Origin: Melioribacteraceae bacterium | Lineage (GTDB): Bacteria > Bacteroidota > Ignavibacteria > Ignavibacteriales > Melioribacteraceae | Assembly (NCBI GenBank): GCA_021647785.1 | Contig: JAKIUC010000002.1 | Location: forward strand, 1 to 64,000 | DNA length: 64,000 nucleotides | Direction of reading: 5' to 3' | Translations under genes and position numbers: made by a program | In this document: in pieces, positions 1 through 8,714 of the stretch | How positions within the stretch are numbered: the stretch's first letter is position 1 | How the letters are laid out: every line of letters starts with the position of its first letter | The notes under the pieces: generated by a model | The model's database searches: none | What the model saw: the letters and a program-made list of their open reading frames with translations, nothing else | What the model was told of the DNA's origin: nothing

Positions 1-51
1 TTGATGAATAGTTTAGGCTTTTTTCAATTACTATACAAAAATAAGCATTAT

Positions 52-1602
52 TCAGATTAATTTCAGGATAACTTTTGCTATATTGACCTTTGTTGGTAAG
101 GGGATGAGAGTTTCCGACCAAGCACTAAGTTTTGTGCAAAATGGTTTTATCTCTTTATCCTTGTATGTAAATACTCCCTCTCCATCTACGCTAAAATAGA
201 GTGTTCCATCTTCACTTGTAAAGGATGTTAAAATATTATTGTTGGGAAGTCCATCATTTATATCAATAGTATCAATAATGGAACCATTTTTGTAAACACA
301 AATGCCACCATTAAAAGTGGAAAAATAGAGATAACCATTTTTATCATCAGTAATTGACCAAACTGCACTACTTGTAAGTCCGTTGCTTTGGTTAATAAAA
401 CTAAATACATTATTATCATAAATGGCTACACCATTATTATTTGTTCCAAAAAAGAGAGTACCATTGGCACTCTCAAAAACATCAATAATATCGTCTCTTA
501 CTTCCTTATTTGTTCTAAGATTTTGAATTCCCTTTTCACTGATAATAGCTATTCCATTATCAGTAGTTAGGCAAATAGAACCATCATTCAACTCTTCAAA
601 ATTCCAAACTGTATTATTAGGTAATCCGGAACTTGTATTGTAGTACTCGAAACGATCTGGTGCATATTGATAAAACCCGCTTCCATCAGTAAGAAAATAG
701 TAGTAGTCCTTATACTTTAAAATATTCCAAATAAAATCAGTTTCTAATCCAGAATTTGTATTATAATATTTAACTATTTGATTTTTATCAAGTACTGCCG
801 CTCCCTCATCTGTTGCTATATACCACAAGGTACCTGCCCCTTTAGTTATGTTATTTATTCTATTTGTTGGTAGCCCGTTGTATTTATTAATATTAGTTAC
901 TTCTTTTTTACTAAATATATAAATACCATTTGCAATAGTTCCAACTATTAAACGACCAGTTTCTTCTTGATTTAGGGAAGTGATTGTAACTTTTTTTGGA
1001 AAAATATATTTATTGTTTTTTGACAAGGTATTGTTTTTAAAAGTGAACAATCCATTCTCTGTTCCTACTAATATTTCATCTTTATTGTTAGTGAAAAGAG
1101 TATAAATGGATAAGTTTTCATCCCCATCTATTAGGATTTGGTTAAAGACTTTTCCGTCGTACTCCCATAATCCATAATTATTAGTAGCAATTAAGAGTTT
1201 GTTTTTATAAGAAAGGAGATAATTTATTCTGGTAAAAAGTTTCTGCGGGTAGTTTTCCGGAGTAATTATTTCACCATTCTTAAGAAAGTTTACACCATTT
1301 TGTGTTGCTATTATTAAACCAAAGGTCTTATGCCACAATATCTCTTTTATATGATTTGAGATAAGACCATTACTAATGTAAAAGTTTTGAAAGTTATTTC
1401 CATCCCAGCGGGATAAACCACTTGAAGTACCAAACCAGAAATATCCTTCATCATCAACTATTCCACACAGTACTTGTGAATAAGCTAACCCATCATCGAT
1501 GCTAATTTTCTTTTTAAATAGTATTTGTCCATTTAATAAAAATGTAGGGAGAAGAATTAGCAATAAAATTATCCAAACCTTATGTTGTTTAGTTGTTTTC
1601 AA
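52..1602 (-). CDS. Two-component-type propeller (reg_prop) protein, possibly truncated
   Basis: This exported protein of 516 residues has an N-terminal hydrophobic signal (about residues 9-26, ending LLNGQ) followed by repeated blades of about 40 residues. The blades carry the two-component regulator propeller signature, for example EGYFWFGTSSGLSRWDG near residue 55 and later GLPNNTVWNF and GLTSSAVWSI. Such propellers are normally the periplasmic sensor half of a longer protein with a Y_Y_Y domain and a histidine kinase or DNA-binding output. Here the frame stops after the last blade with a tail that does not look like a propeller. Another minus-strand frame is open from about position 130 to the window edge, so a frameshift or a separate downstream gene is possible. 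The family is clear; the ligand and output are unknown. Confidence 0.75.
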   Translation of the reverse strand: MKTTKQHKVWIILLLILLPTFLLNGQILFKKKISIDDGLAYSQVLCGIVDDEGYFWFGTSSGLSRWDGNNFQNFYISNGLISNHIKEILWHKTFGLIIATQNGVNFLKNGEIITPENYPQKLFTRINYLLSYKNKLLIATNNYGLWEYDGKVFNQILIDGDENLSIYTLFTNNKDEILVGTENGLFTFKNNTLSKNNKYIFPKKVTITSLNQEETGRLIVGTIANGIYIFSKKEVTNINKYNGLPTNRINNITKGAGTLWYIATDEGAAVLDKNQIVKYYNTNSGLETDFIWNILKYKDYYYFLTDGSGFYQYAPDRFEYYNTSSGLPNNTVWNFEELNDGSICLTTDNGIAIISEKGIQNLRTNKEVRDDIIDVFESANGTLFFGTNNNGVAIYDNNVFSFINQSNGLTSSAVWSITDDKNGYLYFSTFNGGICVYKNGSIIDTIDINDGLPNNNILTSFTSEDGTLYFSVDGEGVFTYKDKEIKPFCTKLSAWSETLIPLPTKVNIAKVILKLI

Positions 1603-1828
1603 AAAGACCTAATTAAAAAAATAAAAAGTTAGCTTTAAACACATTAAAAATTACTTAATTTCAAATAATCCAACAACATTAATAATCAACTTGTATAGTG
1701 AGGAAAAGTATTCTAAGAGCGGTACTTTTGGGTTCAAATAATAGCAGAATAATATTTTTTACTCCATTTTTCTCGTTTCAATTTAATAAGTTTAACAAAT
1801 AGAAAATTTAAAATATTTAGAGTAAAAA

Positions 1829-2788
1829 ATGAAATATAAAAATCTTGGATTAAGAGGACCAAAAGTTTCGACAGTTGGTTTTGGAGCATGGGCAATAGGA
1901 GGTATGAATTGGGGTAAAACCGATGATGCAGTTTCAATGCTTGCACTAAACAAAGCTATTGATGAAGGTGTAACATTTATTGATACTGCTGATGTTTATG
2001 GATTTGGTCATTCGGAGAAATTAATAGCTGAATTGATAAAAGAGCGCGGAAAAGAAAATATTGTTATTGCAACCAAAGCAGGAAACGATTTCTATTTTGC
2101 AAGCTCGGAAGATGACGAAGGATATGGTGCAATTCAACAAACATATACTAAAGAATATGTTATTTATGCCGCTGAACAGAGTTTAAAAAGATTAAATGTT
2201 GAAGCTTTGGATATACTACAATTGCATAGCCCTGGCTTGGATAAATTGGAGCAAGATGAACCTTGGTTAGCGTTAGAGCAACTAAAAAAAGATGGAAAAA
2301 TTAAAAGTGCTGGTTTTTCTATTCAGTCATTTAAAGAGACTGAACATGCACATATTCTGGATGCACACCATGACTTAATCGACTCTATCCAAGTTCGTTA
2401 CAATTTGTTAGAGCGTGAAGCAGAGAAAGTTCTTTTCCCAAAAGCTATAAAATATGGAATAGGTGTGATAGTAAGAATTCCGTTACTCTTTGGATTCTTG
2501 ACTGGAAAATTTTCAAAGGATTCTACTTTTAGTGAAGATGACCACAGAAGTATGAATCTTTCATCAGAAAAGATTCAAAACTATTTAATTCAATTAGAAA
2601 AAATGAGACCTTTATTTGAAAAATATCCAGAGCAAAGTATGGGGCAAGTGAGTTTGCGGTTTTGTACCTCTCATCCTGCTTGTCAGACAGTTATTCCCGG
2701 AGCAAAAACAGAAAAGCAAGTAATTGAAAATAGTTCTGCTTCTGATTTAGGACCAATTCCAGAAGAATTTATACCACCATTAAATTAA
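1829..2788 (+). CDS. Aldo/keto reductase
   Basis: This is an NAD(P)H-dependent oxidoreductase of 319 residues with a TIM-barrel fold, probably cytoplasmic. The catalytic tetrad of the family is visible as D52, Y57 (in DTADVYGFG), K83 (in IATKAG) and H133 (in LQLHSPG). The length is normal for the family. The substrate cannot be told from sequence; members reduce aldehydes and ketones of sugars or small metabolites. It stands alone, between a minus-strand propeller gene and a decayed T9SS tail. The ATG start is preceded by an A/T-rich stretch without a strong ribosome-binding site. Confidence 0.9.
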   Translation: MKYKNLGLRGPKVSTVGFGAWAIGGMNWGKTDDAVSMLALNKAIDEGVTFIDTADVYGFGHSEKLIAELIKERGKENIVIATKAGNDFYFASSEDDEGYGAIQQTYTKEYVIYAAEQSLKRLNVEALDILQLHSPGLDKLEQDEPWLALEQLKKDGKIKSAGFSIQSFKETEHAHILDAHHDLIDSIQVRYNLLEREAEKVLFPKAIKYGIGVIVRIPLLFGFLTGKFSKDSTFSEDDHRSMNLSSEKIQNYLIQLEKMRPLFEKYPEQSMGQVSLRFCTSHPACQTVIPGAKTEKQVIENSSASDLGPIPEEFIPPLN

Positions 2789-2872
2789 GTGAAAAAAGTT
2801 ACATCAATATTTTATCGTTTTATTATTAACATCTTATAGTGCAGGCTATGGTGGCGTAAGAGAGATTTTGAA

Positions 2873-3016
2873 AATCGAACACTTCCATCAGGAAATTATC
2901 TAACAGAATGGAATGGAGCAAACAGTAAAAATAGCAGTGTTACTTCATAAATCTATTTTTATGAAATCAGAGTAGCAAGTGAGAGGTTTGTTGGTAAAAT
3001 GATTTTGGTAAAATAG
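2873..3016 (+). pseudogene. Remnant of a T9SS-type C-terminal sorting domain
   Basis: Read in one frame, this stretch gives LPSGNYLTEWNGANSKNSSV, then an in-frame TAA, then IYFYEIRVASERFVGKMILV-K and a stop. The pattern SG.Y...W.G...(S)GIYFY.......KKMILLK is the usual end of type IX secretion cargo (type A sorting domain) in Bacteroidota and Ignavibacteriota. The internal stop sits where a glycine codon is expected. No long open frame leads into it, so only the last 45 or so codons of a former secreted protein survive. The rest of the 375-base gap (2789-3163) holds no other gene. Confidence 0.6.
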
Positions 3017-3122
3017 TTTATCTTATTTGAAATAAATGATTTATAGTGATTTTCTAATGAGTTGAAGATATCTAAATAATTTGCAAATCAAATAAAATAG
3101 TAGTAAATTTGAAGTTCTAATT

Positions 3123-3147
3123 CGCCCCATTGAGGGCGTTTTTTATT
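3123..3147 (+). terminator. Hairpin plus T-run just upstream of rimP
   Basis: CGCCC at 3123-3127 pairs with GGGCG at 3134-3138 around a 6-base loop, followed at once by TTTTTTATTT. This is a textbook intrinsic terminator shape, placed only about 16 bases before the rimP ATG. With no intact gene upstream, it may act as a leader attenuator for the rimP-nusA operon rather than as an end-of-gene terminator. NusA itself modulates pausing and termination, so feedback is plausible but inferred. Confidence 0.5.
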
Positions 3148-3163
3148 TCCATCAGGTAATTCC

Positions 3164-3613
3164 ATGAAAATAAACAGAGAAGAAATATCGCAGCAAATTA
3201 AAAGTGCCGTTGAGCGGCTTGGATATCTTTTTATTGATATAGAGTTTCGTGGAGATGATAGAAATAGGATTCTTGAAATATATATTGATAACGAAGTAGG
3301 AATTACTACTCCTAATTGTGTTGATGTAAGTAGAGTTTGTGGAAATATAATTGAGGAAGAGAATCTGATTGAATCAAAGTATAGGCTTGATGTTTCTTCG
3401 CCAGGCACTGATAGACCTTTGAAGTTTATTCAACAATACAAAAAACACATTAATAGAAATTTTGAGTTGGAATTTGAAGATCAAATATCAGAAAAATTTA
3501 ATGGTAAATTGATTGATATCAATAACGATATTTTAAAATTTGAAATAGATAAAAAAATAGAAGAAGTTAACTTTAATAATATTAAATCTGCAAAAATAAT
3601 TGTAGGATTTTAA
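3164..3613 (+). CDS. rimP: Ribosome maturation factor RimP
   Basis: RimP binds the 30S ribosomal subunit and helps its maturation. The 149-residue protein shows the conserved features of the family: an N-terminal alpha/beta domain (YLFIDIEFRGDDRNRILEIY, then D-N-EVGIT), the C.DVSR motif at about residues 52-57, and YRLDVSSPGTDRPL near residue 80, followed by the small C-terminal SH3-like domain. It is the first gene of a run in the classical order rimP-nusA-infB-rbfA-truB, with an 18-base gap to nusA. A terminator-like hairpin lies directly upstream. Confidence 0.93.
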   Translation: MKINREEISQQIKSAVERLGYLFIDIEFRGDDRNRILEIYIDNEVGITTPNCVDVSRVCGNIIEEENLIESKYRLDVSSPGTDRPLKFIQQYKKHINRNFELEFEDQISEKFNGKLIDINNDILKFEIDKKIEEVNFNNIKSAKIIVGF

Positions 3614-3631
3614 GACGGAGGCAACTATAAA

Positions 3632-4876
3632 ATGAACAATGCAATAGTTGAGGCATTTTCTCAAATGGTTAAAGGCAAGAATGTTGATAGAGATATTCTT
3701 GAAAATATAATTGAAGAAATATTTGGTGTAATGGTTAAAAAGAAGTACGGATTAGAAGCCAACTTTGATGTTATTGCCAATATGGATAAAGGAGATATTG
3801 AAATATTTCTTGAACGAGTAATTGTTGATGAAGTTGAAGACCCAGCTTTAGAGGTAAGTATTGATGAAGTAAACGAAGCAGGTAATGAAGAGGAATTAGA
3901 GGTTGGTGAAGATTATGTTGAGAGACTTGAACTTTCTTCATTTGGCAGAAGGCTTATTAATCTTGCTCGTCAAAATTTAAATCAAAGAATTCGTGAGATA
4001 GAGAAAGAACTTGTTTTTAACGAATACTCTGAAATGGTTGGTGAAATTATTGTTGGTGATATTTACCAAGTAAGAAGAAATGATATTTTAATTAATCATA
4101 ATAAGAACGAATTACTTTTGCCAAGGTCTGAACAAATTCCACGCGAACGCTACAGAAAAGGTGATACACTCCGTGCAGTTATTAAGGAAGTTAGAAAATC
4201 GGCAAATGGTCCGGTAATTATAATTTCAAGAGCGGATAATTTATTTTTGAAAAAACTTTTTGAAATAGAGATTCCAGAAATATATGATGGAATTATTGAG
4301 ATTAAAAGAATTGCACGCGAGCCAAGTGAACGAGCAAAAGTTGCTGTTGTATCGCACGACCAAAGGATTGATGCAGTTGGTGCATGTGTGGGTATGAAAG
4401 GTGTTCGTATTCATGCAATAGTACGCGAACTTAGTAACGAAAACATTGATGTTGTTAATTATTCTGATGATTCAGTTACACTTATCCAAAGAACATTAGC
4501 TCCGGCAAAATTGAAACAGATTGATATTAACGAATCTGAAAAGACATGTTCTGTAATGGCAGATAGTGATCAAGTATCACTTATTGTTGGGCGGAATGGT
4601 GTTAATATTCGTCTCGCAATGAAGTTAACCGGTTATGAAATTGATGTAATTCGTGAAGAGAAGCCATATGAAGAATATGAAGAGGATATAGAACTTGTTG
4701 AACTTCGCGAAGAGTTAGGAACAGAAATTGTGGATCTATTAATTAAGAATAGGTTTGATACAGCTGTTGAGGTTTTAACCGCTGGTATAGATGAATTAAA
4801 AGAGATTAAAACTCTGGATAAAGAGAAAGCAACTGAAATAATGGATGTTCTTAAAAATCAATTTGAAGAAGAATAA
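3632..4876 (+). CDS. nusA: Transcription termination/antitermination factor NusA
   Basis: NusA binds RNA polymerase and nascent RNA and controls pausing, termination and antitermination. The 414-residue protein has the N-terminal polymerase-binding domain (residues 1-125), an S1 domain (about 130-200), and two KH domains (about 230-345, with VGACVGMKGVRIHAI and IVGRNGVNIRLA). A C-terminal helical segment follows (about 350-414). It lacks the two long acidic repeats of the E. coli protein, as is usual outside gammaproteobacteria. A strong ribosome-binding site (GACGGAGG) precedes the ATG. It sits between rimP and infB in the conserved operon. Confidence 0.96.
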   Translation: MNNAIVEAFSQMVKGKNVDRDILENIIEEIFGVMVKKKYGLEANFDVIANMDKGDIEIFLERVIVDEVEDPALEVSIDEVNEAGNEEELEVGEDYVERLELSSFGRRLINLARQNLNQRIREIEKELVFNEYSEMVGEIIVGDIYQVRRNDILINHNKNELLLPRSEQIPRERYRKGDTLRAVIKEVRKSANGPVIIISRADNLFLKKLFEIEIPEIYDGIIEIKRIAREPSERAKVAVVSHDQRIDAVGACVGMKGVRIHAIVRELSNENIDVVNYSDDSVTLIQRTLAPAKLKQIDINESEKTCSVMADSDQVSLIVGRNGVNIRLAMKLTGYEIDVIREEKPYEEYEEDIELVELREELGTEIVDLLIKNRFDTAVEVLTAGIDELKEIKTLDKEKATEIMDVLKNQFEEE

Positions 4877-4903
4877 AATTAAAATTTATAGGTAATTCCC
4901 AAT

Positions 4904-7585
4904 ATGGCTACAACAGATAAACCGAAAAAATATAGAGTTTACAAATATGCTTCAGAGATTAACCTCTCAACTGATGCTATTATTGAATTTTTAAAAAGTA
5001 AAGAGTATGAAGTAAAAAATCATATGTCTCTTTTAAGCGAAGGTATGTTAACAGATATTCAATCTCATTTCAAAAAAGATATTGATAAATCGGATGAGCA
5101 TAAAAGGAAGCTGGCTAAGTTCAATGAAGCAAGGGCTATAAAAGCTGGAGAAGTAGCTGAGGCAGAAGTTGCTGAGGAAGAGGTTGAGGTTGTAGAGGAA
5201 GCCCCTGTTGAAACAGAAAAAGAGATAAAAGAAGAAACTCATGAAGAAGAGGAAAGTAGTGAAGAAATAATTGTGGAAGAGGTTCTTGAAGAAACAGAAG
5301 AATCCGAAGAAGTGAGTGAAGAAATTATTGAAGAAGTGAGTGAAGAGAAAGTAGAAGTAGTTTCTGAAGAGGAATCTCCTGTTGTTTTCCAAACAGAGGG
5401 AGCCAAAGAGATAAATAGGAAGAAAGGGTTAACTGTTCTCGGTAAGATGGATCTTCAAGAAAAAAAGAGAGGTAGGAAGAAAAAGAAACCTCTATCAAAA
5501 GCAGAAAAGGAGAAAGTAGAAAAAGCAAAACCAAAAACTACTGTAGCAAAAGCAAAAAAGACTACTGATACTCCAAAAGAAGATGAAACTAAAAAGAAGA
5601 AATTTAGACGTAAAAGGAAAACCGAGGGTGGTGAAGAGACGTTAAAAGCTAAAAAGTTTAAACGAGTTAAAAAAGCAGAGGTTGATAAGCGAGAAGTTGA
5701 TGCTGCTATTAAAAGAACTATGCTAAGTATGGATGATGCTGGTACTGGTGATAGAGCAAGTGCTAAAAAACGGCGTAAAAAAGAAAAACTTGTTGAACAA
5801 GAACAAATTGTTGAGCAGCTTGAATTAGAAGAATTAACAATTAAGGTTACTGAGTATATTGCTGTAAATGAACTTGCGAACTTAATGAATGTTCCTGTAA
5901 GTGATGTTATTGCAAAATGTATGGGATTAGGATTAATGGTTTCAATTAACCAAAGACTCGATACTGAAACGATTACATTAGTAACTGATGAATTTGGTTT
6001 TGAAGTTGAATTTGAAGATGAATATGTTGCCGACTCCCTTGCAGACCAAGAGGATAATGAATCAACTCTTGAACAACGCCCTCCAATTGTAACAATTATG
6101 GGTCATGTTGATCACGGAAAAACATCTCTTTTAGATTATATACGTCGTGAAAATGTTGTTGCGGGTGAGTCCGGAGGAATTACACAGCACATTGGTGCTT
6201 ACCAAGTTGAGGTTGAAAAGGGAAAGAGAATCACATTTCTTGATACTCCTGGTCACGAAGCATTTACTGCAATGCGTGCACGTGGAGCTAAAGTAACAGA
6301 TATTGTTGTAATTATTATTGCTGCCGATGATGCAATAATGCCGCAAACAGTTGAAGCAATAAATCATGCCCAAGCTGCTGCAGTCCCTATTATCATTGCA
6401 ATAAATAAAGTTGATAAACCAAATTCTAATATTGAAAAAATTAAACAACAACTCTCTGAAAAAAATATCTTAGTAGAAGATTGGGGTGGTAAATATCAGT
6501 CCGTAGAAATTTCCGCAAAAACCGGACACAACATTGATTTGTTATTAGAGAAAATTTTATTAGAAACAGAGCTGTTAGAATTGAAGGCAAACCCCGATAG
6601 ACATGCACGCGGTAGTGTTGTAGAATCTCAGATGGAGCCTGGAAGAGGAATAACAGCTACTATATTAGTTGATAAAGGAACTCTACGAGTTGGTGATCCA
6701 TTTGTTGCTGGTAATTATCAGGGTAGAGTTCGTGCAATGTTTGATGAAAGAGATAATAAGCTAACTGAAGTTTTACCTGGTTCTCCCGTGTTATTATTGG
6801 GTTTTGAAGGTGCACCACAAGCAGGCGATTTATTTGCAGTTGTTGATTCGGAACGTGAAGCTCGTGAAGTTTCATTAAAACGTCAGCAATTAAAACGTGA
6901 GCAGGACCATAGACAAGTACGCCATATTACACTTGATCAAATTGCTGCACAAATAAGTCAGGGTGTTGTTAAAGACCTTCCAATTATCGTGAAAGGTGAT
7001 GTGGATGGTTCGGTTGAAGCTCTTGCAGATTCCTTAATGAAGCTATCTAATAGCGAGGTGGCTGTTAATGTAATTCATAAAGCTGTTGGTGGTATTACGG
7101 AAGGCGATGTTCTTCTTGCATCTGCTTCAAGTGCTATTATTGTTGGTTTCCATGTGCGGGCTAATAACAATGCAAGAAAATTAGCTGAGAAGGAAAATGT
7201 AGATATTAGAATTTATAATGTTATTTATGATGCTATTAACCAAGTAAAATCGGCACTTGAGGGACTTTTATCTCCAATAGTTTCGGAAGAGTTTGTTGCA
7301 ACTGTTGAAATTAGAGATACGTTCAAAGTTCCAAAAGTTGGCACTGTTGCAGGGTGTTATGTAACCGATGGAAAGATTACACGTTCTGATAAGATAAGAT
7401 TGTTCCGCGATGGTATTGTTATTTATGAAGGAAACCTTGCTACTCTTAAACGCTTTAAGGATGATGTTAAAGAAGTTGTAGCTGGTTACGAGTGTGGATT
7501 GAATATCGCAAACTTCAATGACATCAAAGTAAATGATATTATTGAAGCGTATAAATTAGTTGAAACAGCTAAAAAATTGGACTAA
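4904..7585 (+). CDS. infB: Translation initiation factor IF-2
   Basis: IF-2 is the GTPase that brings initiator tRNA to the ribosome and promotes subunit joining. The 893-residue protein starts with a small IF2_N module (about 10-60). A long glutamate-rich stretch (about 75-165) and a lysine/arginine-rich stretch (about 170-295) follow, then a second IF2_N module (about 315-365). The G domain follows, with G1 GHVDHGKTSLLD at about 399-410, G3 DTPGHEAF and G4 NKVDKPN. Domains II, III and the fMet-tRNA-binding C-domain complete it. The charged linker is low-complexity and poorly conserved in this family, so its strong charge segregation is normal. Confidence 0.97.
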   Translation: MATTDKPKKYRVYKYASEINLSTDAIIEFLKSKEYEVKNHMSLLSEGMLTDIQSHFKKDIDKSDEHKRKLAKFNEARAIKAGEVAEAEVAEEEVEVVEEAPVETEKEIKEETHEEEESSEEIIVEEVLEETEESEEVSEEIIEEVSEEKVEVVSEEESPVVFQTEGAKEINRKKGLTVLGKMDLQEKKRGRKKKKPLSKAEKEKVEKAKPKTTVAKAKKTTDTPKEDETKKKKFRRKRKTEGGEETLKAKKFKRVKKAEVDKREVDAAIKRTMLSMDDAGTGDRASAKKRRKKEKLVEQEQIVEQLELEELTIKVTEYIAVNELANLMNVPVSDVIAKCMGLGLMVSINQRLDTETITLVTDEFGFEVEFEDEYVADSLADQEDNESTLEQRPPIVTIMGHVDHGKTSLLDYIRRENVVAGESGGITQHIGAYQVEVEKGKRITFLDTPGHEAFTAMRARGAKVTDIVVIIIAADDAIMPQTVEAINHAQAAAVPIIIAINKVDKPNSNIEKIKQQLSEKNILVEDWGGKYQSVEISAKTGHNIDLLLEKILLETELLELKANPDRHARGSVVESQMEPGRGITATILVDKGTLRVGDPFVAGNYQGRVRAMFDERDNKLTEVLPGSPVLLLGFEGAPQAGDLFAVVDSEREAREVSLKRQQLKREQDHRQVRHITLDQIAAQISQGVVKDLPIIVKGDVDGSVEALADSLMKLSNSEVAVNVIHKAVGGITEGDVLLASASSAIIVGFHVRANNNARKLAEKENVDIRIYNVIYDAINQVKSALEGLLSPIVSEEFVATVEIRDTFKVPKVGTVAGCYVTDGKITRSDKIRLFRDGIVIYEGNLATLKRFKDDVKEVVAGYECGLNIANFNDIKVNDIIEAYKLVETAKKLD

Positions 7586-7588
7586 CAA

Positions 7589-7939
7589 TTGTCAAAAAGA
7601 TTGCAGAAAATAGGCGAATTGATAAAGGAAGAATTGAGCCTAATTTTTCTTTACAAAATTCAAGACCCCAAATTGGGAATGCTTACTATAACATCAGTAA
7701 AAATAACTCCTGATGCAAAAATTGCAAAAGTCTATATCTCAATATTCGAGAAAGAAGGACGAGATGCAAAAATTGAAAAGTTGAATAGCATTAAAGGATA
7801 TATCAAGTCGAACCTTGCGAAAAAGGTAAATCACCTAAGACAAATGCCTGATATTGTTTTTTACCTTGATGACACTTTAGACTACGTGGAAAAGATGGAA
7901 AATATATTTAAGAAAATTCACGAAGATGATAACAAATAA
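7589..7939 (+). CDS. rbfA: Ribosome-binding factor A
   Basis: RbfA binds immature 30S subunits near the 5' end of 16S rRNA and is needed for late maturation. The 116-residue protein has the family start SKRLQKIGELIKEELSLI and the motif IFEKEGRDAKIEKLNSIKGY, followed by LAKKVNHLRQMPDIVFYLDD. It uses a TTG start, 3 bases after the infB stop. Its 3' end overlaps truB by 14 bases, which suggests translational coupling within the operon. Confidence 0.93.
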   Translation: MSKRLQKIGELIKEELSLIFLYKIQDPKLGMLTITSVKITPDAKIAKVYISIFEKEGRDAKIEKLNSIKGYIKSNLAKKVNHLRQMPDIVFYLDDTLDYVEKMENIFKKIHEDDNK

Positions 7940-8624
7940 ATCAATTGATCTTACACATGTTGATTATGCCTCTGGTGAGGTTCTCTTAATTGATAAAGAG
8001 AAGGGGAAGAGTTCTTTTAACAGTGTATATCGGATTCGTAAGATTGTAAATGTAAAAAAAGTTGGACATGCAGGAACTTTAGACCCTGCAGCAACTGGTT
8101 TGTTGATAATCTGTATTGGTAGGGAAAAGACTAAAGAGATTTTCATCTATCAGGATTTAGATAAAATATATTCTGGTACTATTGAGCTTGGCAAAAGAAC
8201 TCCATCGATGGATGGGGAGACTGAAAGTATTGAGGATAAGGATTATTCCTTTATAACAGATGAGATGATTGAGGAGACCAGAAAAAGTTTTCTTGGTGAA
8301 ATTAAGCAAATACCACCAATGTACTCTGCATTAAAGCAGAATGGTAAAAGGCTCTACAAGTTGGCTCGTAAAGGAATAGAGGTTAAAAGAGAACCTCGTG
8401 ATGTTACTATTTTTGATTTTGAAATTACAAGAATAGAACTTCCTGAAATTGATTTTAGAATCAAATGTTCAAAAGGAACATATATTAGAGTAATAGCGGA
8501 TGATTTTGGAGAGAAACTTAATTGCGGTGGATATCTGAAATCGCTTAGAAGAGAAGCAATTGGCGAGTATAATGTTGCTGATGCACTATCTATTGATGAG
8601 TTTATGAAATTGAATGAAGCGTAA
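7926..8624 (+). CDS. truB: tRNA pseudouridine-55 synthase TruB
   Basis: TruB makes pseudouridine 55 in the T-loop of nearly all elongator tRNAs. The 232-residue protein carries the catalytic motif GHAGTLDPAATGLL with the nucleophilic aspartate at D53. It also has the downstream motifs QIPPMYSALKQNGKRLYKLAR and CSKGTYIRVIADDFGE. It lacks the C-terminal PUA domain of longer TruB proteins, giving the short form. The start overlaps rbfA by 14 bases; the operon likely ends here, because the next 90 bases hold repeats. Confidence 0.95.
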   Translation: MITNKSIDLTHVDYASGEVLLIDKEKGKSSFNSVYRIRKIVNVKKVGHAGTLDPAATGLLIICIGREKTKEIFIYQDLDKIYSGTIELGKRTPSMDGETESIEDKDYSFITDEMIEETRKSFLGEIKQIPPMYSALKQNGKRLYKLARKGIEVKREPRDVTIFDFEITRIELPEIDFRIKCSKGTYIRVIADDFGEKLNCGGYLKSLRREAIGEYNVADALSIDEFMKLNEA

Positions 8625-8647
8625 ATAAGTTATAAGTTATAAGTGAT

Positions 8648-8712
8648 AAGTGCCTAAAGTCCGTAAAGTTAAAGAACTTTAGGCACTTGTAAACTTTTAA
8701 CTTTAGGCACTT
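8648..8712. repeat. Triple repeat able to form two exclusive hairpins before ribF
   Basis: AAGTGCCTAAAG at 8648-8659 is an exact inverse of CTTTAGGCACTT at both 8677-8688 and 8701-8712. The two right-hand copies are themselves preceded by similar bases (AACTTTAGGCACTT). The left arm can therefore pair with either copy but not both; the second copy ends 2 bases before the ribF ATG at 8715. It is preceded by short ATAAGTT-like direct repeats. It could be a truB terminator, an inert palindrome or a leader switch for ribF. Confidence 0.7.
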
Positions 8713-8714
8713 AA

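Noticed and set aside
8625-8714. FMN riboswitch before ribF
   Set aside because: None of the conserved FMN-aptamer segments is present in the 90-base gap; only the palindromic repeat is seen.
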